Below, in pieces: positions 24,949 to 34,300 of a stretch of 64,000 nucleotides of DNA (positions are counted from its first letter, which is position 1; each line of letters begins with the position of its first letter). Source of the stretch: Streptomyces sp. NK08204 (GTDB lineage: Bacteria > Actinomycetota > Actinomycetes > Streptomycetales > Streptomycetaceae); the NCBI RefSeq assembly GCF_020400585.1, contig NZ_JAINVF010000026.1:36089-100088 (forward strand), in the 5' to 3' direction. The notes beneath the pieces were generated by a model. That model was given only the letters and a program-made list of their open reading frames with translations. It searched no databases and was not told the origin of the DNA. A program made the position numbers and the translations under genes.

Positions 24949-25515
24949 ATGCCGGCCCCGATCACCGAGGAGCAGAACCGCCTGGACCGCGAAGCGCTGC
25001 TGGACGCCGCCGAGAGGCTCTTCTACGAGAAAGGCATACAGGCGGTCGGCATGGACGAGGTCCGTGCGGCATCCGGACTGCCGTTGAAGCGGATATACCG
25101 GTGCTTCGCGGCGAAGGAGGACCTCGTGGTGGCCGTGCTCGCTCGTCGCGACAGGCGATGGAGGGGGGAACTGGCCGCCCATGTGGAGCAGGTCCAGGAC
25201 CCCCGCGAGCGCGTGCTCGCGATCTTCGACTGGCTTGCCGGATGGTTCGCGGAACCCGGATTCCGCGGGTGTGCCTGGATCAACGCCTTCGGTGAACTCG
25301 GTCCGTCGTCCGAGGCGGTGCTGGCCGAAGTCCGGTCGCACAAGCAGGCGTTCCACGACCAGATCGCGCGGTGGGTCCGCGCCACCGGCCTGCCGGCGGT
25401 CGAAGCCGTCTTCCTGCTCGCCGAAGGAGCCATCGTGACAGCCGGCATCAGCGGCGACCCGGCCCCGGCCCGCCATGCGCGCACAGCCGCCGCGATGCTG
25501 CTCGGGACCTCATGA
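24949..25515 (+). CDS. TetR/AcrR family regulator
   Basis: This 188-residue repressor has an N-terminal helix-turn-helix (ALLDAAERLFYEKGIQAVGMDEV, then LPLKRIYRCFAAKEDLVVAVL) and a C-terminal ligand domain with FAEPGFRGCAWINAFGELG. This last segment resembles the YcdC/TetR_C subgroup with a Cys that could sense electrophiles. AAGGAG precedes ATG 24949. It is expected to bind the two operators in its own promoter. Confidence 0.93.
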   Translation: MPAPITEEQNRLDREALLDAAERLFYEKGIQAVGMDEVRAASGLPLKRIYRCFAAKEDLVVAVLARRDRRWRGELAAHVEQVQDPRERVLAIFDWLAGWFAEPGFRGCAWINAFGELGPSSEAVLAEVRSHKQAFHDQIARWVRATGLPAVEAVFLLAEGAIVTAGISGDPAPARHARTAAAMLLGTS

Positions 25516-26315
25516 CAGGAGCAGCCCGCGATACGGTCACTGTGGTCGAGGACGTACTGCTGCGCGGCGAAGTCGCCCATGCCGACAGCCCCGACCCGGC
25601 CGATCGCCCATTGAGGCGCGGAGGGCGCCGCTGGGACAACCAACTGCGGCGGCTCGGCCGGCGGCCCGGCGAGCCCTCCGAGCCATCCCGCGGCCCTGAC
25701 CGGCCACCACATGAGTGCCGGGCGAGCCCGCCGACCGTGCCGCCGCCACAAGCGGTGCGCTGGCGGCCGACGGCCGGCCGCCTTCCTGACGGCTCTTCAC
25801 CGACCGGCCCCGACGGGTCCCCCGGCCTCCAGTGGCCGCGGCCGGTCACTGGAGGACCGCGCCGAGCAGTCCGCCGAGCAACTCTCCTCGGCCACCGACA
25901 ACGGGGCTCATCCCTGACCCGGAGACCGTTCGAGCGGTGTGGCACGACGCCGCCGCCGACGCGCCCGAGCGGGCGCGCCCGGAACGGTGGTCACCACGGA
26001 CGGCACCTCTTGCCCGGTGACCGACTTCGCGACCTCTTGCGGGGACGATCCGGCCTGTGATCTCGCTGCCGCGCGCCCTCAGCGGCATCCTCATCGAAGA
26101 GGCAGGCGTCCACGGCCACTCCGGCGGCACCCATCTGGGGACTGCCCGCCCGTGCGGCTCTGCGACGCCTCATCGCGGCGCTCGCTGCTGATCACTTCCC
26201 ACCGCTTCCGAACATCACCAACCGGTCATCCGGCACACCGTCACTCGTCCGGTCGGTCAGATGAACGCGGTCTCGGGCCGATCGCACTGTCAGTGCCCCC
26301 TGTCATCATCCCGCC
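25516..26315. other. Gene-free stretch, possibly decayed
   Basis: About 800 bp between the TetR gene and the DUF4132 unit. ORFs exist on both strands but are Arg/Pro-rich shadows without domain motifs. Two short plus-strand pieces read like coding remnants: RSLEDRAEQSAEQLSS near 25846-25915, and ISLPRALSGILIEEAGVHGH near 26060-26125. The promoter of the DUF4132 genes must lie near the right end; no clear ribosome binding site precedes ATG 26316. Confidence 0.4.
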
Positions 26316-28820
26316 ATGCTCTACAACGCCTTGGTGGCAGACTGCCGCAGGAACGACTCGCTCGACGCCGTGAGGTCCGCCGCGCTCGACCGCGGCCGCT
26401 GGCTCGTCGACCTCCTGGAACGCCAGCGAACCGAGGTCCGGCGATCCAGGGGGCTCGAGCACACGCACCACAGGGCGGCGGGTGCGGCGATCCAGGCCGA
26501 GATCGACGAGCGGCTCGCGGCCTGCGCCGGTGAAGAGGGCAGGGCCGCGGTCCTGTGCCTCATGCTGGCCGCCTGCTTCGACGACATGGGCTTCTGGCAG
26601 TACGAGACGGAGATCGCCTCCGTGGTCTCGCGGGTGCGCGGCTGGACGCCCGGCGAGGTCGCGGTGCTGCTGCTCCGCGCCACCGAGTACGACATGAACT
26701 TCTGGTTCGCCCACGGGCTGCAGATGGCGCTGGACGCCGCCGACCGGCTCGACGCCGACGACCGCCGCGCGATCATGCCCTGGCTGCGGCACGCACACTC
26801 GGAACTCATGGACACCACGGTCGAGGCGCGCCTGCGCACCAAGCTCGCCCAGCGCCTCCGCGCGCTGCTCGCCGGTGTGGACGAGGCACACATCCCCGAG
26901 GGGCTGATCCCGGCGTACGACGCCTGGGCCGCCCCGCTGCGCGACCGTGCGAACACCTCGGCGACGCCGCAACTGGCGGGATTCATAAGGCACTTGGCGA
27001 GCCTGTCGGGGCCGCGTCCTACGCAGAGATGGCGGCGGACCTGCCTCGAACTCGCGGACGCGGCGTCAGCGCGGGATCTCGTGGCCGACGTCCTGCGGGC
27101 GCTCGCCGGGGACGATCCGCTGTGCAGCAGGCAGAGCGGTGCGCACGCCGACTGGATCGGCGGCGGGTACCACTACCACTACGTCGTCCACCAGAACGAC
27201 GGTGACCTGGCGCGCGGCGTCGTCTGGGCAGCCGCGCTGACCGGCGGCCCGGCCGCGGTACAGCACCTCGACGCGCTCGCACTGCGCACCGGCGACCCCG
27301 GAACCGGTGTGATCGAGGACCCGAAGCTGGCGGGCGCGGCGATCAACGCCCTGGCCGAGGTGGACGATCCGGCGGCCCTGGAGGCCCTGTGGCGGCTGCA
27401 GTCCCGGATCAGGCACCGCGGGCTGCGCAAGCAGGTCGACACCGCGCTGGTGACGGCAGCGGGGAAGCAGGGCATCACGGCGGCGCAGCTCGTCGAGCGC
27501 AGCGTGCCGGATCACGGCCTGGCGCCGGACGGTTCGCTGGAACGAGAGCTGGGCGCCCACCGGGTACGGGTGTCGATCGAGGAAGCGGCGACCGTACGAC
27601 TCACCTTCACACGCCCCGACGGCACAACGGCCCGGACGGCCCCGGGATCGGTCAAGGACGGCTTCCCGGACGAACTCCAGGAGTTGAAGGCCCTGGCCAA
27701 ACAGGTGCGGGGCACACTGGCGAACGAGCGGGCCCGCGTCGAGGCGCTGATGTCGGCCGGGCGTGAATGGCCGTACGACGAGTGGTGCCGCTACTACCGC
27801 GACCATCCGGTCACCGGGACTCTCGTCCGCGGCCTGATCTGGGAGTTCCGGGGCGCGGACGGCGAGTGGCGTGCGGTGGCGCCCGGTGCCGAGCCGCCTG
27901 GCCGGCCCGGGCGTGTCCGGTTGTGGCATCCGATCCGGGCGTCTCGGGACGACATCAGGGCGTGGCGGGAGCGGCTCGTCGCCGAACGGCTGCGACAGCC
28001 GTTCAAACAGGCATTCCGTGAGATCTACCTGCTCACGCCGGCGGAGGAGGAGACCGGCGTCTACTCCAACCGGTTCGCCGCCCATATCGTCCACTACCGG
28101 CAGCTCTACGCGCTGTTCAAGGAACGCGGCTGGCAGGCCAACTTCCTCGGCCGGTACGACGGCGGCCACGACGGCACGGCGCGGGCCGAGTTCGGCGACG
28201 GCGAGTGGCGGGCCTGCTTCCACCACGAACCGGCCGCGGACGACGACGGCGGCGGCTACGCACCCGAGCACGCCGCGACGGACCAGGTCCGCTTCGAGCG
28301 GAGGGACGGGCACGGCCGGCGCTGGCGGGAGGTTCCGCTGGCGCACGTGCCGCCGCTGGTGTTCAGCGAGGCGATGCGCGACGTGGACCTCTTCGTCGGC
28401 GTGACCTCGATCGCCGCCGATCCCGACTGGACCGACCGCGGCGAGGACCGTTATGCCGGGTACTGGCGCACGGCCACGTTCGGTGCGCTGACGGCGAGCG
28501 CCGAGATCCGCCGCGAGGCGCTGGAACGGATCCTGCCCCGGCTGAAGATCGCCGGCCGGTGCTCGCTCGACGGCCGGTTCCTGGTCGTCCGGGGTGATCT
28601 GCGCACGTACAGGATCCACCTGGGCTCGGCGAACATCCTGATGGAACCGGACGACAGCTACCTGTGCATCGTCGCGTCATGCGGCAAGGGCAGCGGCCGG
28701 GTCTTCCTGCCGTTCGAGGACGAACGGCTCTCCCTGATCCTCAGCAAGGCGCTCCTGCTCGCCGCCGACACGAAGATCACCGACAGGACGATCCTCCGCC
28801 AGATCAAGAAAGGCGCCTGA
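26316..28820 (+). CDS. DUF4132 family protein (first paralogue)
   Basis: This 834-residue protein is predicted cytosolic. The N-terminal half is alpha-helical, with HEAT-like segments around residues 60-400. The C-terminal DUF4132 region carries VRLWHPIRASRDDIRAW, LRQPFKQAFREIYLLTPAEE, YSNRFAAHIVHY and YRIHLGSANILMEPDDSYLCIV. The family includes E. coli YehI/MolR-like proteins and has no established activity; it is linked in the literature to conflict or stress systems. The stop overlaps the second paralogue's start (TGATG). No ribosome binding site is obvious before ATG 26316. Confidence 0.85.
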   Translation: MLYNALVADCRRNDSLDAVRSAALDRGRWLVDLLERQRTEVRRSRGLEHTHHRAAGAAIQAEIDERLAACAGEEGRAAVLCLMLAACFDDMGFWQYETEIASVVSRVRGWTPGEVAVLLLRATEYDMNFWFAHGLQMALDAADRLDADDRRAIMPWLRHAHSELMDTTVEARLRTKLAQRLRALLAGVDEAHIPEGLIPAYDAWAAPLRDRANTSATPQLAGFIRHLASLSGPRPTQRWRRTCLELADAASARDLVADVLRALAGDDPLCSRQSGAHADWIGGGYHYHYVVHQNDGDLARGVVWAAALTGGPAAVQHLDALALRTGDPGTGVIEDPKLAGAAINALAEVDDPAALEALWRLQSRIRHRGLRKQVDTALVTAAGKQGITAAQLVERSVPDHGLAPDGSLERELGAHRVRVSIEEAATVRLTFTRPDGTTARTAPGSVKDGFPDELQELKALAKQVRGTLANERARVEALMSAGREWPYDEWCRYYRDHPVTGTLVRGLIWEFRGADGEWRAVAPGAEPPGRPGRVRLWHPIRASRDDIRAWRERLVAERLRQPFKQAFREIYLLTPAEEETGVYSNRFAAHIVHYRQLYALFKERGWQANFLGRYDGGHDGTARAEFGDGEWRACFHHEPAADDDGGGYAPEHAATDQVRFERRDGHGRRWREVPLAHVPPLVFSEAMRDVDLFVGVTSIAADPDWTDRGEDRYAGYWRTATFGALTASAEIRREALERILPRLKIAGRCSLDGRFLVVRGDLRTYRIHLGSANILMEPDDSYLCIVASCGKGSGRVFLPFEDERLSLILSKALLLAADTKITDRTILRQIKKGA
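28353..28436 (+). repeat. 84-nt block identical to 30680-30763
   Basis: These 84 bases in the first DUF4132 gene (starting CCGCTGGTGTTCAGCGAG) are identical, including third codon positions, to 30680-30763 in the second. Flanking sequence diverges. This suggests recent gene conversion. Confidence 0.85.
28596..28673 (+). repeat. 78-nt block identical to 30917-30994
   Basis: A second perfectly matching block between the two DUF4132 genes (starting GATCTGCGCACGTACAGG) covers the conserved YRIHLGSANILMEPDDSY segment. Confidence 0.85.
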
Positions 28821-31141
28821 TGAACCTCGCGGACCGGCTGATGTGCGCGCTGACCGACCCGGACTTCGTGCTCGGCACCGAGGACTGGCCCCCGGGCCTC
28901 CCAGAGGTCTCCGACGAGGAGTTGGGAAGCCTGCTCGTGGCGGCCTACCGGGTGGACGCCTCGGCTCCGCGCACGATGACGAGAGTCCGCTTCGCCGTCG
29001 AGGAGGCGTCCGTGGAACGACGCCCGCGTTATACGCCCGACGCGTGCCGCCGGATGTTCGAGGCACTCGTCGAGAGGTACGAGCAGCGCGGCTGGGCGGA
29101 CCTCACACGCGGCTTGGGCGCGCTGGAGAACTGCACGGGGCGGCTTCCCGACGTGTCCGAACCGGCGCGCGCCCTGGTCGGGTCGTGGCTGGAGAAGGAC
29201 ACCGTGCGTCAGCCGTACGCACTGCTCGCGGTCGCGCGGCTCGCCGGCGATGGGACCCTGCGTGCGGCCGTGGAGCGACTCTCCCGTGACGTGGGCCCCA
29301 TCGTCGCGGACGAGATCGCCACCGTCGCCGGACTGACCTCGGCTGAACAGGCACAGCTGTCCGGGACCGACCGGGACCACAGGTTCCTCTCGCCGTTCCC
29401 GGACGCGTGGCGCAGGTCGGCCGACAACCCCGCGTACCTGGCGTTCGCCCGCCGTGCCCTGGAAGCGGCGGCCGAGCGCACCGACGCGATCCGGGCGGGC
29501 GAGATCCCCTACCGGGCGGACAAGGCGTTCACGGACCGGGAGATCACCTCGCTCGGACAGGCTCTGCGGGCGGCACTGCTGCGCGACGAACCCTGGCTGC
29601 CGGAGCTGTTCGAGCGCCTGCTGCCCGGTATCGCCCTCGCCCCGACGGCGGCAAGGACGCTTCCGTCCCAGGCCCTGCTGTACGAGGTGGTCCGTGCCGC
29701 GCAGGACTTCCCGACGCCCGAACTGGTCACCGCGATCCGCACCGTGCGCCGGACCGTCCGCCACGCCGGGGTGCCCAAGCAGCTCGACAAGATGCTCAAG
29801 AAGGTCGACGCGGCCCTGGCCGAGCGCACCGACGTGGCGCTACGGCTGCCCAGGCTGGATTTCGGCGACGACGGCGTACTGCGCCGCACGGCCGGCGACT
29901 ACGAGGCCGTCGTCACGGTCACCGAAACCGCCACGCTGGCCTGGGAGAAGGACGGCCGCCCACTGCGCGGCGTCCCGGCGCCGGTCCGCCGCGACCACAC
30001 CGCCCTCGTCAAGGAGCTGCGCGACCTGGTCAAGCGGGTGAACGCCCAACTCGCCACACTGATACGCGCGCTGGAGGGCGGCTTCACCGTCGACGCCGTC
30101 CACCCCTACGGCTGGTGGCGCACCGAGCTGGCCGGGCACCCCCTCGCCCGCACCCTCGTACGCAGGCTGATCTGGGAGGTCGAGACCGCACCGGGCGAAT
30201 GGCGGACGGTACTGCCCGAGACGGACGGGCAGCTTCCCGACGCCCCCGACGCCGCCCCGGTACGGCTCTGGCACCCGCTCCGCTCCGACCCCCCGGCCGT
30301 GCGGGCCTGGCGGGACCTGCTCACCGAGCGGGGCCTACGGCAGCCCTTCAAGCAGGCGTTCCGAGAGGTCTATCTCCTCACCCCGGCCGAGGAACAGACC
30401 CGCGTCTACTCCAACCGCTTCGCCGCGCACCTCGTGCACTACCGCAGGATGTTCGCTCTCTTCCGGGCCCGGGGCTGGAAGAGCAACCTGCTCGGACCCT
30501 GGGACGGCGGGGACGGCGACCAAGCCGAACGCACCCTGGCGGCAGGGCAGTGGCGGGTCCGCTTCTTCCACAGCTGGGCCGACTGGGCGGGCGACGACGA
30601 ACTGGCCTCGACCGACCAGGTGCGTTTCGACCGCCGGGTGGCAGGGGCCTGGCGCGAGGCACCGCTCGCCGACGTGCCCCCGCTGGTGTTCAGCGAGGCG
30701 ATGCGCGACGTGGACCTCTTCGTCGGCGTGACCTCGATCGCCGCCGATCCCGACTGGACCGACGGCGGCTTTGGACGCACCTACTGGGAACGGGCCTCCT
30801 TCGCCGAGCTGACGGAGAGCGCACAGGCCCGTCGCGAGGCACTGGAACGGATCCTGCCCCGGCTGAAGATCGCCACTCGGTGCACCCTCGACGGCCGCTT
30901 CTTGACCGTCCGGGGCGATCTGCGCACGTACAGGATCCACCTGGGCTCGGCGAACATCCTGATGGAACCGGACGACAGCTACCTGTGCATCGTCCCGGCA
31001 CGGCGCTCGGGGGACGGCAAGGTGTTCCTGCCGTTCGAGGACGAGCGCCTCTCACTGATCCTCAGCAAGGCCTTCCTGCTCGCGGCCGACACCGACATCA
31101 CCGACGAAACCATCCTCATGCAGATCAAGCGAGGTGCCTGA
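28820..31141 (+). CDS. DUF4132 family protein (second paralogue)
   Basis: This 773-residue paralogue of the preceding gene has an unrelated-looking, shorter N-terminus (MNLADRLMCALTDPDFVLG) but the same C-terminal DUF4132 module (VRLWHPLRSDPPAVRAW, LRQPFKQAFREVYLLTPAEE, YSNRFAAHLVHY). ATG 28820 overlaps the upstream stop by one base. Its own stop overlaps the next ATG at 31141, so the three genes are translationally coupled. Two blocks in the C-terminal module are identical at DNA level to the first paralogue. Differing N-termini with a shared C-terminus suggest a heteromeric pair. Confidence 0.85.
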   Translation: MNLADRLMCALTDPDFVLGTEDWPPGLPEVSDEELGSLLVAAYRVDASAPRTMTRVRFAVEEASVERRPRYTPDACRRMFEALVERYEQRGWADLTRGLGALENCTGRLPDVSEPARALVGSWLEKDTVRQPYALLAVARLAGDGTLRAAVERLSRDVGPIVADEIATVAGLTSAEQAQLSGTDRDHRFLSPFPDAWRRSADNPAYLAFARRALEAAAERTDAIRAGEIPYRADKAFTDREITSLGQALRAALLRDEPWLPELFERLLPGIALAPTAARTLPSQALLYEVVRAAQDFPTPELVTAIRTVRRTVRHAGVPKQLDKMLKKVDAALAERTDVALRLPRLDFGDDGVLRRTAGDYEAVVTVTETATLAWEKDGRPLRGVPAPVRRDHTALVKELRDLVKRVNAQLATLIRALEGGFTVDAVHPYGWWRTELAGHPLARTLVRRLIWEVETAPGEWRTVLPETDGQLPDAPDAAPVRLWHPLRSDPPAVRAWRDLLTERGLRQPFKQAFREVYLLTPAEEQTRVYSNRFAAHLVHYRRMFALFRARGWKSNLLGPWDGGDGDQAERTLAAGQWRVRFFHSWADWAGDDELASTDQVRFDRRVAGAWREAPLADVPPLVFSEAMRDVDLFVGVTSIAADPDWTDGGFGRTYWERASFAELTESAQARREALERILPRLKIATRCTLDGRFLTVRGDLRTYRIHLGSANILMEPDDSYLCIVPARRSGDGKVFLPFEDERLSLILSKAFLLAADTDITDETILMQIKRGA

Positions 31142-31533
31142 TGGCCACCGTGACGTTCAGGGACGAGACCGCGACGGGCAAGCCGGTCACCGAGTGGGAG
31201 GTCACCGGGCTGCCGGAACGGATGACCGTACGGGAGCTGATCAGGCTCCGGGTACGCGAGGAGGTCACCCGGTACAACAGCGGCCCGAGCAACCGCTTCA
31301 ACGGCCTCGTCCGCCCCGACGACGCCGAGACGGAGCTGAACGGCTACCTCCTGCGCGAACCCCGCCGCATCGACTGGGAACGCCAGGCCGGGATCGCCGA
31401 GCGCGCCTTCCTGGCCAACGGCTTCTTCGTCCTGGCCGGTGACCGCCAGGTCGAGGACCTCGACGACGTCGTGGATCTCACCGCCGATCCCGACCTGGTC
31501 TTCATCAAGCTGGTCGCCCTCGTCGGCGGCTGA
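31141..31533 (+). CDS. Small ubiquitin-like (beta-grasp) protein ending in Gly-Gly
   Basis: A 130-residue protein whose ATG overlaps the second DUF4132 stop. The layout is beta-grasp-like. Strand 1 is ATVTFRDE and strand 2 VTEWEVTGL. An amphipathic helix, TVRELIRLRVREEVTRYN, resembles the ubiquitin helix in position. A longer middle section follows, and the final strand DLVFIKLVALVGG ends the protein exactly at Gly-Gly. A C-terminal Gly-Gly at the end of the last beta strand is the hallmark of conjugatable or sulfur-carrying ubiquitin-like proteins. I recognise the type as a small conserved DUF4132 neighbour with no known function. No E1-like, JAMM or E2-like gene is visible here. The fold is inferred by eye. 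Confidence 0.7.
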   Translation: MATVTFRDETATGKPVTEWEVTGLPERMTVRELIRLRVREEVTRYNSGPSNRFNGLVRPDDAETELNGYLLREPRRIDWERQAGIAERAFLANGFFVLAGDRQVEDLDDVVDLTADPDLVFIKLVALVGG

Positions 31534-31564
31534 GCGCCCGGCCCTGCCGCCGACGACACCGTGA

Positions 31565-31987
31565 TCACCGTTGACCGCCTGGCGACTCCATCAGCTCCCT
31601 GAGCCGGGCCAGGTCGTCGGCGACCATGCCGGCGTCGCGCTCGAAGTCGGCGTCGCTCACGCCTGGTCGACGACGCAGGGTGAACACCACTTCGCTCCCC
31701 TCCTCGTCGGCGATCACGCGTACGGGGTTGTAGACGGTCACCCCGGACGGCAGCGTGACGTCGTGGTCGAGCACGCCGAAATCGTTGCGGGGTGCGAAGG
31801 TGACCGTGACGCGTCCCATGGGGGACGCAGCGGCGACCCACTGATCGCCGATCTTCTCGATGGCGTCGCCCAGGCCCTTGGCCCACGCGGGCAGATGGGC
31901 CGGGTTCGACGCGAAGGCGTACACCTCCTCGAGCGGGCGGTCGATGTGGACGCTGATGTGGCGGGAGGTCGTGGTGGTGCCGTTCAT
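31565..31987 (-). CDS. SRPBCC family protein
   Basis: This protein of about 140 residues has the START/polyketide-cyclase-like fold. It begins with ISVHIDRPLEEVYAFASNPAHLPAWAKGL, has an internal VTFAPRNDFGVLDHDV and ends in a long C-terminal helix. Such proteins bind small hydrophobic ligands; the ligand is unknown. ATG 31987 is chosen; a GTG at 32008 is possible. It converges on the DUF4132 unit, only 31 bp apart. Confidence 0.8.
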   Translation of the reverse strand: MNGTTTTSRHISVHIDRPLEEVYAFASNPAHLPAWAKGLGDAIEKIGDQWVAAASPMGRVTVTFAPRNDFGVLDHDVTLPSGVTVYNPVRVIADEEGSEVVFTLRRRPGVSDADFERDAGMVADDLARLRELMESPGGQR

Positions 31988-32471
31988 GAAAATCGACGGT
32001 AGCGGCACACCGTCGTGCGCTCTTGAACGAATCGGACAGGGTTCCCCCGCCCGCCGGTGCCCCTGGCGGCCTCCGCGGACGTCGTCTCACGGCGCGGGTG
32101 GCCATCCGCGCAGGTGCGGGCCGCCGTTCCTTGAGGCGGCCCGTGGGCATGCCGACCACGCCTGATCCGGCGCCGGACGGACTCCGGGCGGGGCCCGGGA
32201 TCCGGGCCGGACGGCGCCCGGCCTCATGCCGAGTGTGTGGTCTCCTCCTGGTGGACGGGATGGGCGAAGGGCAGTCCGGCGGTGTAGCGGACGAGTTCGT
32301 CGTCGGCGGCTGCGGCCATGCGGTGGAGTTCGCCGCCGAGGGCCGCTTGTTATAGCCGGGTTGCTGCGGCAGGCACGGGAAGAGGCGCCGCAGGTGAGCC
32401 CGGGCATGCAACGATCTTGGGCGCCTCCGTTCTCGCCTCCGCAAACGCCCCCTGGGAGATCATCTACGGCG
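31988..32471. other. Intergenic stretch
   Basis: About 480 bp without a supported gene. On the minus strand at 32227-32318 a short orderly reading frame (MAAAADDELVRYTAGLPFAH) ends at a stop. It may be the 3' scrap of a lost gene. Confidence 0.4.
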
Positions 32472-33020
32472 TCACGCGGGGTTCGCCCACTCCTCGCGAA
32501 GCATTCCGAAGAGCACGCGGTCGTAGCGCTCCCCCTCCACCAGCACAGCCGACCGACGGCGGCCTTCCTCACGGAAGCCCAACCTGGTGAAGGCGCGCAC
32601 GGCGCGCTCGTTGCCGCTCCAGGTGTCCAGCTCCAGCCGACTCAGGCAGTACGCACCGAACAGGTGGCCCACGAGCAGCCGCAACGCGTCACTGCCATGG
32701 CCACAGCCCCAGAACTCCCGCTCGCCGATGGTGACTCCCAGCGTGGCCACTCCGGCGTGCGGGTCCAGATCCCGGTAGTCGGCCATGCCTATCACCCGCC
32801 CGCCTGCCAGATCCTCGACCGTGAACACGGCCGACTCCCTCGGACTCAGTCGCAGCATGGTGTCGAAGCCGAGCCCGATCGCCTCCGCCGTGACCGGCCC
32901 GAAACACGGGTCACCACCTGCGGCCCAGCGCACCACCTCCGGGTCATTGCGCCACCGGAAATGGTGCTCAGCGTCTTCGGAGCGCAGCGCGCGCAGCCTT
33001 ACCAACTTTCCTTCGAGCAT
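32472..33020 (-). CDS. RimJ/RimL-type GNAT acetyltransferase
   Basis: This 182-residue protein begins LEGKLVRLRALRSEDAEHHFRWRNDPEV, typical of the RimJ/RimL branch. The CoA-binding region is VTIGEREFWGCGHGSDALRLLVGHLF and motif B is LELDTWSGNERAVRAFTRLGFREEG. The target amine is unknown. Confidence 0.9.
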   Translation of the reverse strand: MLEGKLVRLRALRSEDAEHHFRWRNDPEVVRWAAGGDPCFGPVTAEAIGLGFDTMLRLSPRESAVFTVEDLAGGRVIGMADYRDLDPHAGVATLGVTIGEREFWGCGHGSDALRLLVGHLFGAYCLSRLELDTWSGNERAVRAFTRLGFREEGRRRSAVLVEGERYDRVLFGMLREEWANPA

Positions 33021-33137
33021 TGAGTAACCCTATCGATCGCGGAACCGCTCAAGGCTGGCGATCCATGCGCTGATGCCCTCGACACTTCTGCGTCGCATTC
33101 GACCAGGCGGTCGCACTGACCCCTCGGAATTGATCAT

Positions 33138-33521
33138 CTAGAGGGGCTGGACCCGGGCGTGCAGCAGGCAGAATTCGTTGCCCTCCGGGTCAGCCAGGAC
33201 GTGCCAGCTCTCGGCGCCGGTCTGGCCGACGTCGACGGGCTTGGCCCCGAGGGCGAGCAGCCGCTCCAACTCGGCGTCCTGGTCGCGGTCGGTGGCGTTG
33301 ACGTCGATGTGCAGCCGGAGCTTGCCGGCCCGCGGATCGCTGCTGGGGCTGATCACCAGGATGGGCTGAGGGCCGCCGAAGCCGGCGTCGGGCGGTCCGA
33401 TCTCGATGCTTCCGTCGTCTTCCCGGCCGAGTTCGACGTAGCCGAGGACCTTGCTCCAGAACGCGGCGAGCCGGTCGGCGTCGGCGGCGTCGATGACCAG
33501 TTCGGTGATGCGGCATGCCAT
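33138..33521 (-). CDS. VOC (glyoxalase/bleomycin-resistance) family protein
   Basis: This 127-residue metal-binding fold protein has RITELVIDAADADRLAAFWSKVLGY at the start, LRLHIDVNATDRDQDAELERL in the middle and WHVLADPEGNEFCLLHAR at the end, with a Glu ligand. The upstream in-frame extension is ignored because ATG 33521 gives the canonical N-terminus. The family covers lyases, dioxygenases and drug-binding proteins; the role is not assignable. Confidence 0.88.
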   Translation of the reverse strand: MACRITELVIDAADADRLAAFWSKVLGYVELGREDDGSIEIGPPDAGFGGPQPILVISPSSDPRAGKLRLHIDVNATDRDQDAELERLLALGAKPVDVGQTGAESWHVLADPEGNEFCLLHARVQPL

Positions 33522-33597
33522 GCTCGTCAGTGTACGTAGACAACGAAGGCGCCGACCACGCCTCGGAGTTGCACGGATCCTTCTCCCGCGTGCACCT

Positions 33598-33762
33598 GAT
33601 CCACCGACAGCCTCGGCCTGGTCCCGGCCGTGCTCGTCACCGCTGCTTCGGTGGTGCATGACTCCGCCGACGGGCAGGCAGATGCTGGACGAGCTGGACG
33701 CGGCACACCCGAGCGTGACCAAGGTGCGGGCGGATGGTGGCTACCAGACTCCCCAGGGCTGA
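33598..33762 (+). pseudogene. IS5-type transposase fragment
   Basis: A short scar with pieces of a DDE transposase in two frames: LVTAASVVHDSADGQ (about 33631-33675), then MLDELDAAHPSVTKVRADGGYQ (33682-33747), then a stop. Both ends are missing. It resembles the catalytic region of IS5-family elements, in which VTKVWADGGY carries the second Asp. Confidence 0.65.
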
Positions 33763-33841
33763 GTCCGCGCAGTTCCCCACCTCCTGAAGCGCCGTAGCAT
33801 GGCCGGGAGTCAGGCACCAACCAGGGCAAGGGGGCATCACG

Positions 33842-34300
33842 GTGGTTCGGGACGATCAGGCAGCGAGCTTTCGGACCGCGCTACCGCCGGAGCGGATCGC
33901 CGAGATCGACGAGGTCATCGGTCGGATCACCCGCTGGGCCAGGAGCCGCGAAGACATCGTCGGTCTGCTTCTGGTCGGATCATGCGCCCGCAACGCTGCG
34001 CGACCCGACTCCGACATCGACATCGTCTTGCTCACCGTGGACGAGCCCCGTTATCTCCTCGACGATGTCTGGGCCATGGAGCTCGGGCTGGGTGAACTGA
34101 TCCGCACTCAGTCGTGGGGGGCGATCACAGAGCGACGCTATTCCACGGCCTCCGGCCTGGAAGTCGAGATGGGCATCGGCTCTCCGGCCTGGGCGAAGAC
34201 AGATCCCGTCGATCCTGGGACACATCGCGTCGTCACCGACGGCGCCCGCTTGCTGCACGATCCAGCAGGCATCCTCGCCGGCCTTCTCGCCGCCTGTTAG
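33842..34300 (+). CDS. Nucleotidyltransferase-domain protein
   Basis: This 152-residue protein has the Pol-beta-type minimal NTase signature LVGSCARNAARPDSDIDIVLL (Gly-Ser then Asp-x-Asp) and a further acidic strand, LEVEMGIGSPAWA. The nearby GSPxW is common in this subgroup. It starts at GTG 33842 behind AAGGGGG. Stand-alone NTases may be antitoxins paired with HEPN toxins, but no HEPN gene adjoins it. Confidence 0.82.
   Translation: MVRDDQAASFRTALPPERIAEIDEVIGRITRWARSREDIVGLLLVGSCARNAARPDSDIDIVLLTVDEPRYLLDDVWAMELGLGELIRTQSWGAITERRYSTASGLEVEMGIGSPAWAKTDPVDPGTHRVVTDGARLLHDPAGILAGLLAAC

Noticed and set aside
31141..31533. Full bacterial ubiquitin-conjugation operon
   Set aside because: Only the small Gly-Gly protein is seen; no E1-, E2- or JAMM-like gene is encoded within the window, so conjugation is only a hypothesis.
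32227..32318. Short minus-strand frame resembling a protein C-terminus
   Set aside because: Too short and without a start or recognisable family; noted only as possible debris.
33842..34300. MNT-HEPN toxin-antitoxin pair
   Set aside because: The nucleotidyltransferase is present but no HEPN ORF lies on either side.
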